64,000 nt of DNA, taken from Proteles cristata cristata (taxonomy: Eukaryota; Chordata; Mammalia; Carnivora; Hyaenidae). Each line of letters starts with the position of its first letter. Positions within the stretch are counted from its first letter, which is position 1. The position numbers and the translations under genes are program-made. Shown here one piece after another: positions 1-10,555 of the stretch. The stretch spans positions 186,001 to 250,000 of the forward strand of contig JAESUZ010002717.1 of the NCBI GenBank assembly GCA_017311185.1, given 5' to 3'. The notes beneath the pieces were generated by a model that did no database searches, had not been told where the DNA came from, and worked only from the letters and a program-made list of their open reading frames with translations.

Positions 1-230
1 TTTTAAAACCGGAAAAATATCAATATTCTGCATTTGAAGAATGAGTCACAGCTATATTTTAGTTATTTCAGTGTGAATTACAGTCTGAGAGCTCTCCTGT
101 TTTGAAGAGATTATCTTATTCCAAGGTGCACAGAGTATCTTTAGGTGCAAAGTACTGTTCAGTGTTTCCTTTCTGCAGCTAACTTTTGAGAGCTTTTCTT
201 GGGTGCTCACTCTCCCTGCTCTCCTTCTAG

Positions 231-270
231 GATTGTCCGTGTTCTCCAGTATTGAAGGAGAGTCTAACAA
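231..270 (+). pseudogene. PNLDC1: PNLDC1 exon, peptide GLSVFSSIEGESNK, intact
   Basis: A pyrimidine-rich tract ending CTTCTAG precedes the exon and GTACGT follows it. It starts with the last two bases of a Gly codon and ends with two bases of a Lys codon completed by the next exon. The 40 bases stay in frame. It is the first exon inside the window; earlier exons are outside. Confidence 0.9.
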
Positions 271-529
271 GTACGTATGAAGACCTCTTGCAGGCTACCT
301 GGCTCTCGTGCTCTGATCTTCTCCACCTGCTCCCCTCTGTCTTCCGCCCCAGGCTCTGAACCACTTTGGCCCTGGATGGTCCCTTTTCTCTGCTTTTGTG
401 CCCTTCTGCCCCGCTGTCCCCTGCAGTTCTGGCTGCTCCAAGTCTCCTTGGGACAGCGTCTCTTCCGGGGGCCTTTCCTGGCACATCGGTGCCCCTCCCC
501 CTGTGTCTGTGAGCCTTCAGGGTAGTTCT

Positions 530-765
530 TTTTTTTTTTTTTAAATTTTTTTTTAATGTTTTATTTTTTATTTCTAGGAGAGAGAGAGAGAGACAGTGTG
601 AGCAGGGGAGGGTCAGAGAGAGAGGGAGTCACAGACTGAAACAGGCTCCAGGCTCTGAGCTGGCAGTCAGCACAGAGCCCGATGCGGGGCTCGAACCCAC
701 GAACCGCGAGATCATGACCCAAGCGAAAGTCGGACGCTTAACCGACTAAGCCACCCAGGCGCCCC
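530..765 (-). mobile_element. Carnivore tRNA-Lys SINE, young subfamily
   Basis: Full-length element in reverse: oligo-T end, GA-rich body, then the tRNA-like head with inverted A and B boxes ending GGCGCCCC. The target duplication GCCTTCAGGGTAGTTCT (513-529 and 766-782) is perfect, so insertion is recent. It belongs to the variant carrying TTTCTAGGAG and CTGGCAGTCAGCAC. Confidence 0.97.
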
Positions 766-1040
766 GCCTTCAGGGTAGTTCTAACCAGGGTGATGTGACT
801 CCCAGGCACCAGCAGGCAGAAAGGGTGCAGACCGGTGGGCTCGGGATGGGGGTGGATCCTTCCCCGAGGGCAGGATCTCTGCCTTTTTCCTTTGGCCCCA
901 GTGCAGCCAGGAGTACTAGAAACGGCCAACATTAAGGTACTTCTCAAATGAAGGAAGAAGTTCGCTCAGAAGTCTGCTCTGTGGGCTAGAATTTAAAAAA
1001 ACAAGTTTTTGGCTCTTTCTTAATGTTTATTTTTTTATAG

Positions 1041-1164
1041 GTATGTAGCCCACTCGTGTAACTTCTTTCTCTTCCCTACGACGTTTGGGGTTTTGGATTC
1101 AGAGTTCTCTTTCCAGGCTTCCAGCGTCCAGTTTCTGAATCAATATGGCTTCGACTACAACAAG
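1041..1164 (+). pseudogene. PNLDC1: PNLDC1 exon, peptide YVAHSCNFFLFPTTFGVLD..., intact
   Basis: The acceptor is TTTTATAG and the donor AAG|GTGTGG. The single leading base completes the Lys codon of the previous exon, and 41 codons follow in frame to FDYNK. It is part of the N-terminal nuclease domain. No lesion is seen. Confidence 0.92.
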
Positions 1165-1192
1165 GTGTGGCAGCAGAGGGGGGAAAGGGAGG

Positions 1193-1392
1193 TTTTTTTT
1201 TTTTTTTTTTTTTTAACTTAATAATTTGTAATAAGAGCATAAGTGGGGGAGGGGCAGAGAGAGACTCCCAAGCAGGCTTCACACTGTTACTGCAGAGCCT
1301 GACAAAGGGCTCAATCCTATGAACCATGAGATCATGACCTGAGCTGAAATCAAGAGTCAGATGCTTAACCAACTGAGCCACCCAGGTGCCCC
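1193..1392 (-). mobile_element. Carnivore tRNA-Lys SINE, older
   Basis: Reverse-orientation copy with a long T run, a diverged body and a head ending CACCCAGGTGCCCC. It lies in a PNLDC1 intron just after the donor at 1165. Confidence 0.95.
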
Positions 1393-1403
1393 AGAGATAG
1401 GCT

Positions 1404-1622
1404 TTAATGTTTTTATTTTTATTTTTTTAGGAGAGAGAAAGAGAGACAGCGTGAGCAGGGGAGGGTCAGAGAGAGAGCGAGTCACAGGCTGAAACAGGCT
1501 CCAGGCTCTGAGCTGGCAGTCAGCACAGAGCCCGACGCAGGGCTCGAACCCACTAACCGCGAGATCATGACCTAAGTAAGTGAAAGTCGGGCGCTTAACC
1601 GACTAAGCCACCCAGGAGCCCC
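1404..1622 (-). mobile_element. Carnivore tRNA-Lys SINE, young subfamily
   Basis: Near-complete reverse copy with the GCTGGCAGTCAGCAC signature and CTAAGCCACCC head. It is placed directly beside the previous SINE. Confidence 0.95.
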
Positions 1623-1623
1623 C

Positions 1624-1709
1624 TCTTTTTTTTTTTTAAATGTTTTTATTTTTATTTTTTTTTAGGAGAGAGAGAGCGTGAGCAGGGGAGGGTCAGAGAG
1701 AGAGGGAGT
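1624..1709 (-). mobile_element. Carnivore SINE, head-truncated
   Basis: Only the T run and GA-rich body remain (GAGCAGGGGAGGGTCAGAGA), stopping at AGAGGGAGT. The tRNA head is missing. It sits end to end with the preceding SINE. Confidence 0.85.
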
Positions 1710-1836
1710 AAAGGTTCTTTGGTCTAGCTGGGCTGAGTCTCCTTTCATGTGCACATTAGACTGGACGCGAGGGTTGCTTTTCTGTCTGCCCGCCCCGCAC
1801 AGAGGATGCCTCCACTAATCTGCTGTTCTTGTCTAG

Positions 1837-1925
1837 TTTCTCAAAAATGGGATCCCATATATGAATGAGGAACAGGAGAAGAAAATCAAACACAACATCC
1901 TGACTGGGAACTGGAGAATTCGCAG
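1837..1925 (+). pseudogene. PNLDC1: PNLDC1 exon, peptide FLKNGIPYMNEEQEKKIKHN..., intact
   Basis: The acceptor is TTGTCTAG and the donor CGCAG|GTAAAG. The exon continues the frame from the exon ending 1164 without a break and reads FLKNGIPYMNEEQEKKIK, then HNILTGNWRIR. It ends with two bases of a Ser codon. It is the last intact exon before the first lesion. Confidence 0.92.
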
Positions 1926-2460
1926 GTAAAGCCTGTTTCTCCAGGTGCTTTGTGGGTTTCTCTGTTTGCTGGCGTTTTTCCGTGTTTCCCGTGGGTAGGC
2001 GCACTGGCTCTAGAGCACAGTGACCTCACGCCATCACCGTCAGCTGGGGTGGCTTCAGCAGCATGCCATCAGCCGGACGCAGTGGCTCAGAGTGTCGATG
2101 GTTCGGCTCCCTCGCCTGCGATGAGAGCCCTCTTGCTGCATCAGGTATGCTCCCAAGGGCTGCGTCTCTGCCTCTCTTCTTTGGCCCCAGTGCCAGCTGT
2201 CCTCTGGAAACCCATAATGCTGCAGAGTTGGGCCAGGGGGTGATGGAGTGACAGCAGCGCGTGGTCACCTGGGGCCTGGTGACAGGCCGTGCGGTCAGTT
2301 GTATGGAACTCAGTCATTTCAGCAATTTGAGCTGTAGAATCTTTGCCTTTATCAGAGGGGGCTTCTAAGTGACCAGTTTTAGCTCTGGAATATGCCTGAT
2401 TAAGGTCCAGATAACTATGTAATCTCGGAGGTGAGTTTGTTTTTGTTAAGCTCTATGCCC

Positions 2461-2533
2461 AAGGTGGAGCTTGAACTCACAACCCCAAGGTCAAGAGTTG
2501 CATGTTCCCACCGATTGAGCTCAGGTGGCTCTG
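2461..2533 (-). mobile_element. Old carnivore SINE head fragment
   Basis: A reverse tRNA-like head is readable (GAGCTTGAACTCACAACC, then CCGATTGAGCTCAGGTGGCT). The body and tail are gone. It represents an older SINEC layer. Confidence 0.65.
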
Positions 2534-3061
2534 AAATCGTGGGTTCCCCCGAAAACCTTATTTATGGCTTTTTGTATAAAAATGCAGCTTTTTGAAAAGC
2601 AATTCTAGAATTTATAACCGTCTGTTATTTTCAAATGTTGGAGAAGAATCTTTCTTATCTCAGAATAACATCGTGTTCTTGTATTGCTGACATGGGAGAA
2701 GATGTGCTTACTGAAGTGCCTGTTTCTTTTCCTTCTGTCACCAGATGGTACTTTTCACCCCGAAAGCTGAATTAAATAGGCCTGGCTGGAGGCGAGCGCT
2801 GGCTCGCCTCAGGACCTTTCCTGCCAGTGAGGCAGAAAGGAGGGCCGTGCCCTGCGAGTGTATGGGAGAGCGCAGGCCACGCGTCTGGCTTTCTGTTGCT
2901 GAGCAAGGCTCAGGAAAACGGGTTCCTTTTTGGTCCGCTTTGTTGCCCAGATCACCGTGCTAAAGCTGGCGTCCTCCGAACCCCAGTTCCTATTCACGTT
3001 GTCCTGAGGGTCTGTCCTTCCCACCGTTTCCTCCACCCCATTTCCGTGTGCCCGCTTTCAG

Positions 3062-3162
3062 TTCTCTCTGGATAAAGACCAGATCAAGGTGGTGATTGAT
3101 GAGGTGACCCGGTGGCTGGACCTGGCACAGAGGGTGACTGGATGACTCTCCCGGGATTGCTG
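3062..3162 (+). pseudogene. PNLDC1: PNLDC1 exon with three reading frames and a stop
   Basis: The acceptor is GCTTTCAG and the donor G|GTAGGC. The incoming frame gives TGA at 3093-3095. The conserved DKDQIKVVIDEVTRWLDLAQ is read in a second frame (3071-3130) and GDWMTLP in a third (from 3133). The first shift fits two extra bases in the CT run at 3064-3069; the second fits one base lost near 3131. Exon length is unchanged modulo 3, so splicing could look normal while the protein is destroyed. Confidence 0.88.
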
Positions 3163-3346
3163 GTAGGCAGGAGGCTGCTCCCCGAGCCTGGGAGTGTGGG
3201 GCGGGTCCCTGTCAGCTGTGGGGGCCTAAGGGAGGAGACCCTCAGTCCCGTGGATATCACTGGGCATCAGCTCAGCAGGTATTGTCATCCTTGGGGTTAG
3301 ATCAAGCTCTGACCTCAACTCAGAAGCTGGAGACTTTTTGACTGAT

Positions 3347-3550
3347 TTTAAATTTAATGTTTTATTTATTTCTGAGAGAGAGACCGCATGGTTGGTGGAG
3401 GGTCAGAGAGAGAGGGAGACAGAATCCAGCAGGCTCAGGCTCCGAGCTAGCTGTCAGCACAGAGCCTGGACGCAAGGCTCAAACCCATGAACTGTGAGAT
3501 CGTGACCTGAGCCAAAGTCGATGCTTAACCGACTGAGCCACCCAGGCGCC
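3347..3550 (-). mobile_element. Carnivore tRNA-Lys SINE
   Basis: Reverse copy with oligo-T end, GA-rich body and a head ending CACCCAGGCGCC. The flanking CTGATTTT on both sides suggests a short target duplication. Confidence 0.93.
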
Positions 3551-3551
3551 C

Positions 3552-3554
<3 letters not shown>

Positions 3555-3588
<34 letters not shown>

Positions 3589-3728
3589 ACTTATTTTGAG
3601 AGAAAGAGCATGAGCAGGGAGGGGCAGAGAGAGGGAGACAGAGAATCCAGCAGGCTCTGCGCTGTCATCACAGAGCCTAATGCAGAGATGATGACCTGAG
3701 CTGAAGTTGGATGTGCCACCCAGGCACC
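3555..3728 (-). mobile_element. Carnivore tRNA-Lys SINE, internally shortened
   Basis: Long T run, then AGAGAAAGAGCATGAGCAGG and a shortened head ending CACCCAGGCACC. The part around the B box is deleted. Confidence 0.88.
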
Positions 3729-4036
3729 ACTGGGCTTATTATTTTGAAAGCGGACTTGAGGACCCGTACCAGTGTGCTAACATGGTGGCTGGCGATAGTT
3801 GTAACTCCCCACACAAATACTCCTTCAGGGTCCTCAGTGTGAGAGTGGCCCTGAGATCAGCTTTGAGAATGGATGATGCTGTGTCATCCCTGTCCTGTGG
3901 GCATCTGGGCTGAGGCCCTCTCAGGGCTCCATTTGCTCCAGCACGCGTGGCTCTCAACTTCCATTCCTTCTCTTGAGGGGAAGGTGAGCCACCGCCTGCG
4001 GTGGTTCCGTGCAAGCCTGGTGTCTCCTTGTCACAG

Positions 4037-4111
4037 GCTTCCAGGCCTTTGAGATCCAGTTGGTGCTGAGACAGGCCCTCCTGACATCTGACGGTCCTGA
4101 GAGACCAGGGG
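4037..4111 (+). pseudogene. PNLDC1: PNLDC1 exon with frame change
   Basis: The acceptor is TGTCACAG and the donor GG|GTGAGT. FQAFEIQLVLRQAL is read from 4039. The rest of the conserved segment (TVLRDQG, from 4091) is in another frame, so one or two bases are missing between 4080 and 4091. In the incoming frame it reads open but with an unrelated tail (LTSDGPERP). Confidence 0.85.
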
Positions 4112-4235
4112 GTGAGTTCACACCTGGGGGTGGGCGGCCTCCGTGGAAGGCTTCTCTTGCCCTCCTCTCCTTTGAGATTGTGGCTATGTCCTGAAGAACC
4201 CAGGTTCAGAGAACTTGTCTCTACTTTTGTCTCAG

Positions 4236-4376
4236 ATAATAGTGAAAAAGTGAGTAAGCAGCATCGCTGGTATCTTGAGAACACCTCTGTGATCAGAAAG
4301 CTGTTGGAAGGAGAAGATTCTTCTCTCTGCGAGGGGTTTTTCTGTGTTTTTCCAGATGCTGGTGAAAGCCCAGAAG
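4236..4376 (+). pseudogene. PNLDC1: PNLDC1 exon with successive frame changes
   Basis: The acceptor is TTGTCTCAG and the donor AAG|GTAGGA. The conserved peptide is spread over three frames with three shifts: VKK (4242-4250), SKQHRWYLENTS (4253-4288), then Cys-Asp (4288-4293), then ESCWKEKILLSARGFSVFFQ and MLVKAQK (4296-4376, same frame as VKK). Each step fits loss of one base. The net loss of three hides the damage from a length test. Confidence 0.88.
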
Positions 4377-4840
4377 GTAGGAAAAACCTCGGCATCCAGC
4401 AGTCTTTTGTATTTCTGACCGTGAGAAAGGCGCTGGGTCCGCTGGACAAAGGCAGCTGCCTTGAGATCGAAGCTGCCCGTTTTCTGCTGATAACCGGCTT
4501 CTGGACCACCGTTTCCCGAACCGTGATGGGCTAAGCTGGGACAGAGGGTCCCATAAAACGCTGTGTTCCTGGGTCCCCCACGTCATGACTCGCTGACCTG
4601 GAACCGCTGGGGAACTGCTTCTCAGTTTAGCCCCTCGGTGTGGACTCTGCCCCACATCCCTCCCCAACGCTGCTTGTGCTTGTGACATTTGAGCACGGGG
4701 CCACTTTTCATGGCGGGGGGTGGGGGACACTGCGTGGCAGGACCACAGGGCTCTGAAGCTGCCCCCCGCGGAGAGTGTTGACCTGGGAACGCCTGTTTCT
4801 CTAAACCTCCCTCTCTGCTGCCTGTTGATTCTCCAAGTAG

Positions 4841-4910
4841 CCCTTAGTGGGCCAACATGAGATGATGGACTTGCTGCATCTGCACGAGAAGTTCTTCCGG
4901 CCGCTCCCAG
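4841..4910 (+). pseudogene. PNLDC1: PNLDC1 exon with a catalytic-Asp helix, altered motif
   Basis: The acceptor is CCAAGTAG and the donor CCAG|GTACGG. It reads PLVGQHEMMDLLHLHEKFFR in one frame. Related nucleases have Gly-His-Asn-Met before the catalytic Asp; here the stretch is Gly-Gln-His-Glu-Met-Met-Asp. The Asp is kept but the conserved His-Asn is lost, as expected of relaxed selection or of a compensated pair of small indels. Confidence 0.88.
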
Positions 4911-5420
4911 GTACGGCACGCCCCCTTCCAGTCTTCACTTCAGCCTCCGGGGGGTGGGGGGATTGGGGCCACAGTCCGCCCCCAGAGTAGCCTTCCCTCC
5001 ACGTACTCCTTCCCCTGACCCGTACGGCCCTCCGGAGAAGTCTGGCAGATCTGTGCCTGTTCCCGTTTCCCTGAGTGAAGCCAGGTGGCTTTCCGGCAGA
5101 AAGACTCACATTTGGGTTAATACTCCCCTCCCCCACCTCCAATGGCACTTGTCATTTACCGTTGGGTGAAACTCTCACAGAATCAGAAATGTGAGCAGGA
5201 GAGAAGCTGCCGCCGATCTCCGTTATGATCCTAACACTTTGACTTTTTCCTCTGGGACTTCACACATGTTTGATCACACTACGTATTTGACTTCATGTTG
5301 GGCTTTTTTCCCCACTTACCCGAAGCACTTATGCCGTTAACCTTAACGTCATTCCGATGGCTGGATGGCCTTGACTTGCGGCTGTGCCATCCTTTTCCGT
5401 GACTGATGCCCTCATTGGAT

Positions 5421-5578
5421 GTACGACAGTGTAACGTGTACGACAGTGTAATGTGTACGACAGTGTAATCGTGTAACGACAGTGTAACGTGTACGACAGT
5501 GTAACGTGTACGACAGTGTAACGTGTACGACAGTGTAACGTGTACGACAGTGGTAACGTGTACGACAGTGTAACGTGT
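5421..5578. repeat. 17-bp minisatellite, about nine copies
   Basis: The unit GTACGACAGTGTAACGT is repeated head to tail about nine times, with an ATG variant in the second copy, a one-base insertion in the third and an extra G near the eighth. It lies in the PNLDC1 intron between 4910 and 6829. The period is not a multiple of three and the unit lacks antisense stops, which explains the open minus-strand frames here. Confidence 0.97.
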
Positions 5579-6033
5579 CTGTTGAAAGCCGTGACTGGAG
5601 AGACCTGCTAGTGGGCCCCCCGCCCTCGCAGTGCGTGTTCGCTCCAGCAACATGCTTTCTCGGTTTCCTGCCTATAAGATGTGGGTAACAATAGCACACG
5701 CCCTAGTACTGGGGGTTAAATAGCACACGTTATCTAGATTAGCGTGGAAGGTTCTAAGGTCCCCCGGAAATGATAAAGCACCTCAGTTTGAGCACAGAAT
5801 TGAGGAGGAGTAGGGGGTAAATTAACAAGCACTGAGCAGAAAAAACAAAGACGACAAAACAGAATTGCTGGAGAGAAGAGAGAGGAGATTGGAGAGCACA
5901 GCCTGGGCCCTGGGAAGAGGCGGGAGGAGGAGGGTAGAGGGGGAGGGAGGGGGCAGAGCCAGGGATGAGACTCTCACCTGGTGGGCAGTCAGGTGCTGTT
6001 ACAACACTGGGGAAGTTCCAGCAGCACAGTGTC

Positions 6034-6231
6034 TTTTTTTTTTTTTTTAAAGGTTTTTATTTATTTTTTAGAGAGACACAGCGCGAGCAGGGAGGGTCAG
6101 AGAGGGAGACAGACCTGAGCAGCTCCAGGCTCTGAGTTTGTTGTCAGCACAGAGCCCGATGCGGGCTCAAACCCCACGAACGATGAGGTCATGACCAGAT
6201 CGCTTAACTGACTGAACCACCCAGGTGCCTC
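6034..6231 (-). mobile_element. Carnivore tRNA-Lys SINE
   Basis: T run, GA-rich body and a head ending CACCCAGGTGCCTC. The B-box side is partly deleted. Confidence 0.93.
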
Positions 6232-6828
6232 GGTCTTTTGAGAGACCTGGGCACCAAAACCCAGGGAAAGAATGGAAAGCGCTTGCCTGGGGAGTGGGAA
6301 GAGGAGAGCGGTCGTGGCTTTGGTTTGTTTTTGCAATAAATCTCTTTTAAACTCTATACAGAGTTAAATTTATATTTTGATAAAATGTACCAATTGATAG
6401 CTTGATTTTCTTCTTTTTTTTTTTTTCCTTTGAAGAAAATCTGGGCATTTAAAATTTTTAGTTGATTTCTTTTTTCTCGGATTTTTCTGAACAGCCCCTT
6501 GCTAGACAGACCATCACACCAAGCCAATAGCATTTCTTTTGCCTGTGTCCACTGGGTTGTGAACTTTGCAAACTACATTAACTAGTGTCGACAGTAGACC
6601 ATATCCTGAATTTAATGGACAACTATCCGGCTTTCACCACCATGAAAGCTGGTGGCAGGTTGGCTTGAGATTTACAAATCCTCCGTGATTAGGAGGAAGG
6701 GATGTTTTCCAGTTTTCTTCCTGTTTTGCTTGCCTTGTTTGTTAATTAGCATTGGTGACAAGCTAGGTTGGAGAATCTTTCCTTCCCATTTTTAATCTAC
6801 AAACTCCTATCTGGTGTTTTTGCCTCAG

Positions 6829-6914
6829 AAAGCTATGATCAATTTAAGCTGAATATCCACAACCTGTTTCCTGTTCTCATTGACACCAAGAATGTGACGA
6901 AGGACATCTGGAAG
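6829..6914 (+). pseudogene. PNLDC1: PNLDC1 exon, peptide ESYDQFKLNIHNLFPVLIDT..., intact
   Basis: The acceptor is TTTGCCTCAG and the donor AAG|GTAATG. It reads ESYDQFKLNIHNLFPVLIDT, then KNVTKDIWK, without a break, completing the Glu codon begun at 4910. Its frame is preserved although the exons before it are broken. Confidence 0.92.
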
Positions 6915-6963
6915 GTAATGAATGGGTTTGATTTAACCCTTATCATACTTTACTTCTCTTCAA

Positions 6964-7147
6964 GTATGTTTACTCAGAGCGTGCGCCGTCAGAGTAAGCC
7001 GAAGTGCAGAGAGAGCGGGAGAGACAGAATCCCAAGTAGGCTCCGCACTGTCAGCACACAGCCCAACGCTGGGCTTGAACCCACAAACTGAGATCATGAG
7101 GTCAGCCAAAGTCGGACTCCTTAACTGACTGAGCCACGAGGTGCCCC
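6964..7147 (-). mobile_element. Carnivore tRNA-Lys SINE, diverged
   Basis: A GAGAGACAGAATCCCAAGTA body and a head ending GAGCCACGAGGTGCCCC. The 3' A-rich end is eroded. Confidence 0.85.
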
Positions 7148-8265
7148 CTAATTTTTTTCTTGGAATGGTTCCTTGAACCTTTCTCCTGTTTTATAGCCAG
7201 TATTGGCTTCCTTTGTGTTTTAGCATCGGATTATCCTCTTCGCTTATGAGTTTTTTCCTTCCCCTTATCCAAGCCCCGTATTTTGACGGAGTTGTATGTA
7301 GCTTGTCTGATTCGAAGCACGCCACAGAACAGTCTGTTCTAGAGCTTGATCTGTGCATGATGAGTATCAGCAGCCTGCTCAACAGGGTGGGGAGGCTCTG
7401 GGAAATGTTAACCATCTGTGCTGAGCAGTAAGGTCCTGGGTTCCCACCCCGGCACATCACCATCACCTGGGAAGCCAAATCCCCACATCTGGGCCCCACC
7501 ACCAGCATCCTATGGTTTAGAGGGCCGGGGGCAGGGGGTGTGGCCCAGAGCTCCCAGGGGCTTCTGTCGCAGTCTGGGTATGAGTTGCACATGGAGAAGG
7601 GAGGCACCCCACTCGCCTAAATGTTGCCTAGAACTTAAACTGAGGAGTTACAGAGCAAGGGGAGTCAGGTCAGCACTCCTTTAAAGCCTGAGGTTGGTCA
7701 CCTAACTAGTCCGTGGGGGAGCTACAAAAAGGCGCTGGGTTACTTGGCACCCCTTTGCCCAGAGCCGCGTTTGTCATTTGTACCTCCCTGGTTTCTAGCT
7801 CTCTTCACGTGTGTCTCCCTGTGACAGCCCTGGGTGAAGCAGGAAGGGTGTGGGCTGACTGGAGGGGGACCCACATGTTCTCCTTGCCACATAAGCAGAG
7901 AGGAGCTTGGGGTGACCTGGGATTGCCCAAGGCTCTCTGGTTCTTAGAGCGCCCGGTGTCCACATGTGTGTCCTGGCCATGGTCTAGTGGCTTGGAGGCG
8001 TATTGCTACAGAACCCCTGAAACCCGTGCCTTGTAGAAGGTGGTGGAGTTACTGCAGTTTTTCTAGCCTAGGTTATAGGGGCACTCTTCAGAAAATCCAA
8101 GGATGCTAGCCCTAATCAAGGGATGAAGACCCTTCTGTTTGGATAGAAAGAGGGCTTATGGAATTACTTTCCAGGTCCTTTCCAAGGCTCCTTCAAGTGG
8201 TAGTCCCCAGATGGATAACAAAAGCACAAGTTTTATTCTCCCTGACTTGTTTTCCATAATTCTAG

Positions 8266-8318
8266 GAACTGAATTTCAAGGGTTTCAAATCTTCTGTAGT
8301 TTATGAAGTCCTAAACAG
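8266..8318 (+). pseudogene. PNLDC1: PNLDC1 exon, peptide ELNFKGFKSSVVYEVLN, intact
   Basis: The acceptor is ATAATTCTAG and the donor AACAG|GTAAGC. The 53 bases stay in frame and end with two bases of a Ser codon. The first half is less conserved than the VYEVLN half. Confidence 0.88.
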
Positions 8319-8955
8319 GTAAGCAGGGGCAGTTTTTGTTTTTGTTTTGTAGCTGTTCATAGAGCAGGGGGTACTTGATGGGGGTCAGGGGGATTTTACT
8401 CCCAGGACACGTCTTTTTGGTTGTTACAATGGGGAGGGGAGGTTGTACTGGCATCTGGCTAGACGGATGAGCCGACCACTCCCCCACGGCAAAGAACTCC
8501 CTGCGCCCACGTGCTCCCGGTGCTGAGGCTGAGCCCTGTCTAGAGGCAGGAAGCAAACACTGCGGCTGTTGAAGTGTGTGGTGGTTTCTGGTGGCCAGGG
8601 TTTAACTTGTTTCCATCTCTTTCCGAATGGAGTGAGAAGCCCCAGCAGAACAGGCTTTTCCTTCCTTTTTCCTCGCCTCTGACGCCCTGACGCTTCCCGG
8701 GGGCCTGCAGCGGTGCGGGTGGGCGCGCCTCTGACACTGGAGAGAGTGAACGGCCAGGCCCGACCTGCAGCCACGGTGGCTCCACTTCCCTCACAGCCCT
8801 GACCCCTGTGGCCTGGGAGCCTGCTGGGGGACGCGCCAGCGGGGGCTGCTCTGCTCTCCCCTTGGAGGTCTACGCTCCGACCTGCCCTTCTCTGCATTCC
8901 CAGGATCACCGCCTTGCCCCAGTCTTTTCTTTCTTTTCTTTCATGTTTATTTTCT

Positions 8956-9166
8956 ATTTAAAAAATTTTTTAACGTTTATTTTGAGAGTGAGACAGAGCA
9001 TGATCAAGGAGGGTCAGTGAGAGAGAGGGAGACACCATTCGAAGCAGGCTGCAAGCTCTGAGCTGTCAGCACCGAGCCTGGTGCAGGGGCTTGAACCCAC
9101 AAACCGTGAGATCATGACCTGAGACGAAGCTCAGCACTTAACTGACTGAGCCACCCGAGTGCCCCC
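8956..9166 (-). mobile_element. Carnivore tRNA-Lys SINE
   Basis: Reverse copy from an AACGTTTATTTTGAGAG end to a head ending CACCCGAGTGCCCC. Confidence 0.93.
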
Positions 9167-9879
9167 CCAGTCTCTAATTTTTTGTTCCGAGGATGGTAAA
9201 CCCCATGGCCTGTCCTACTTCATTTCCCACTGCTGTTCAAGTGATCTTCTAGAACGTGAACTTGACTGGGCCATGTTTCCTCTGCCTTCCCGATGTTCCT
9301 CCAGCACCTCTGACCCCTGCCGACCACATGAGCTCTTTCGCTGGCCCCTGCCTTTCCTCGGGGGTTCCAGCCACACACACAGGTCAGGCCCGCCTCCCTT
9401 CCTCACTGCCTTTGTGCCACCTCTGTGTGCGAGATGCCAGACGCCTCCCCATCCCTTCAGCCAAGCGAGTTCCTGTGACTCGGGACTCCTGGAGCTGCTC
9501 TCCTTCAGAAGCCTCCGTCCCTGCTGCCCGTGGTCTCCGTAGGCTCCATGCCCTGTTGGTGCCTTCGGGCGCTGAAGGAGCAGGACCGGCTCTGTCTACG
9601 TCCTTGGGCTGCGGGCTGCACGCTTCCTGCCCAGAGCCAGTGTCGACGTTACCCAGTTCCCCGGCCCAGGCTAAGCGTGTGTGGACGATGCTCGGAGCCA
9701 CCTGGCGGCGGCCTCCTCTCTGCCTCTTCAGCCCTGCTGCCTGCTTCCCGAGACCCTCTCCGCCCATTCCTGGATCTGTGCCTTGTTCCTTTAAAGAAGA
9801 CACCCCAGTCTTGAGGACACTTTTATTTATATTAAGATGGTGAGGAGAGACCAAGAAGGGCTGATTTTCAGTGGCTGCT

Positions 9880-10049
9880 TTTTAAAATCTTTTTTAATGT
9901 TTACTTTTGAGGGAGACACCGAACCTGAAGCAGGCTCTAGGCTCTGAACTGTCAGCATAGAGCCCAGTGTGGGGCCTGAATCCATGAGCTGGATCATGAC
10001 CTGCGCTGAAAGCGGTAGTGCCTAACTGACTGAGCCCCCCCAGGTGCCC
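9880..10049 (-). mobile_element. Carnivore tRNA-Lys SINE, shortened
   Basis: The GA-rich tract is mostly missing; the head ends CCCAGGTGCCC. It is flanked by CAGTGGCTGCTTT and CAGTGACTGTGCTTT, a decayed target duplication. Confidence 0.88.
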
Positions 10050-10087
10050 TCAGTGACTGTGCTTTATGCTTTTTTCTTCCGTACTAG

Positions 10088-10152
10088 TGACTTGAATCCT
10101 ACCAAGAATTCTGGGCCAGTGATTATTCACGCAAGCAAGTGCGAAAAATACG
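10088..10152 (+). pseudogene. PNLDC1: PNLDC1 exon, peptide DLNPTKNSGPVIIHASKCEK, intact
   Basis: The acceptor is TTCCGTACTAG and the donor TACG|GTACGT. One leading base completes Ser, then 21 codons in frame ending with Tyr, and one base is carried over. No lesion is seen. Confidence 0.92.
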
Positions 10153-10555
10153 GTACGTCTCGTGAGCCAGGAGCCGCCCCACAGTCGGCCAAGGAGTGAG
10201 GTGGCCGGCGCTACGCCCCTAGTCTCCTCACAAGGGCCGGTGTGGGAGGGTCACACGGGGTGCTCCATCATTTTCCGTCTGTGCTCCATGTGACCCACCC
10301 CCTGGGGCTTCACGACCCCCGGGGGTATCTTTCCCCTTTGACGTGTGCCTAACCTATGGGGCAGCTCTTGGCCTTCCTGCTGTGGGGGGACTGGGGAGAC
10401 GGGTGTGGTGGGGAGAAGGGCACGCCCTCTCTGGTTGGTGGTGGTATGAGTGAGTGTGGCCCCCACGGTGTGGAGCCGGGTGGGGAAGAGGCCCCCACCC
10501 AGGCTGTGAACTGGACCGCCGCCCAACTCCCGCCTGCCTCTGAACGTGGCTTCAG

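Noticed and set aside
530..765. tRNA genes
   Set aside because: The tRNA-like heads with A and B boxes all belong to SINEs with GA/TC bodies and A-rich tails; no separate tRNA with full cloverleaf was seen.
3739..4509. 256-codon minus-strand open frame
   Set aside because: It is the antisense of two PNLDC1 exons and the introns around them; no family motif and no splice logic.
5421..5578. CRISPR-like array
   Set aside because: Units are directly abutting with no spacers, in a mammalian intron; it is a minisatellite.
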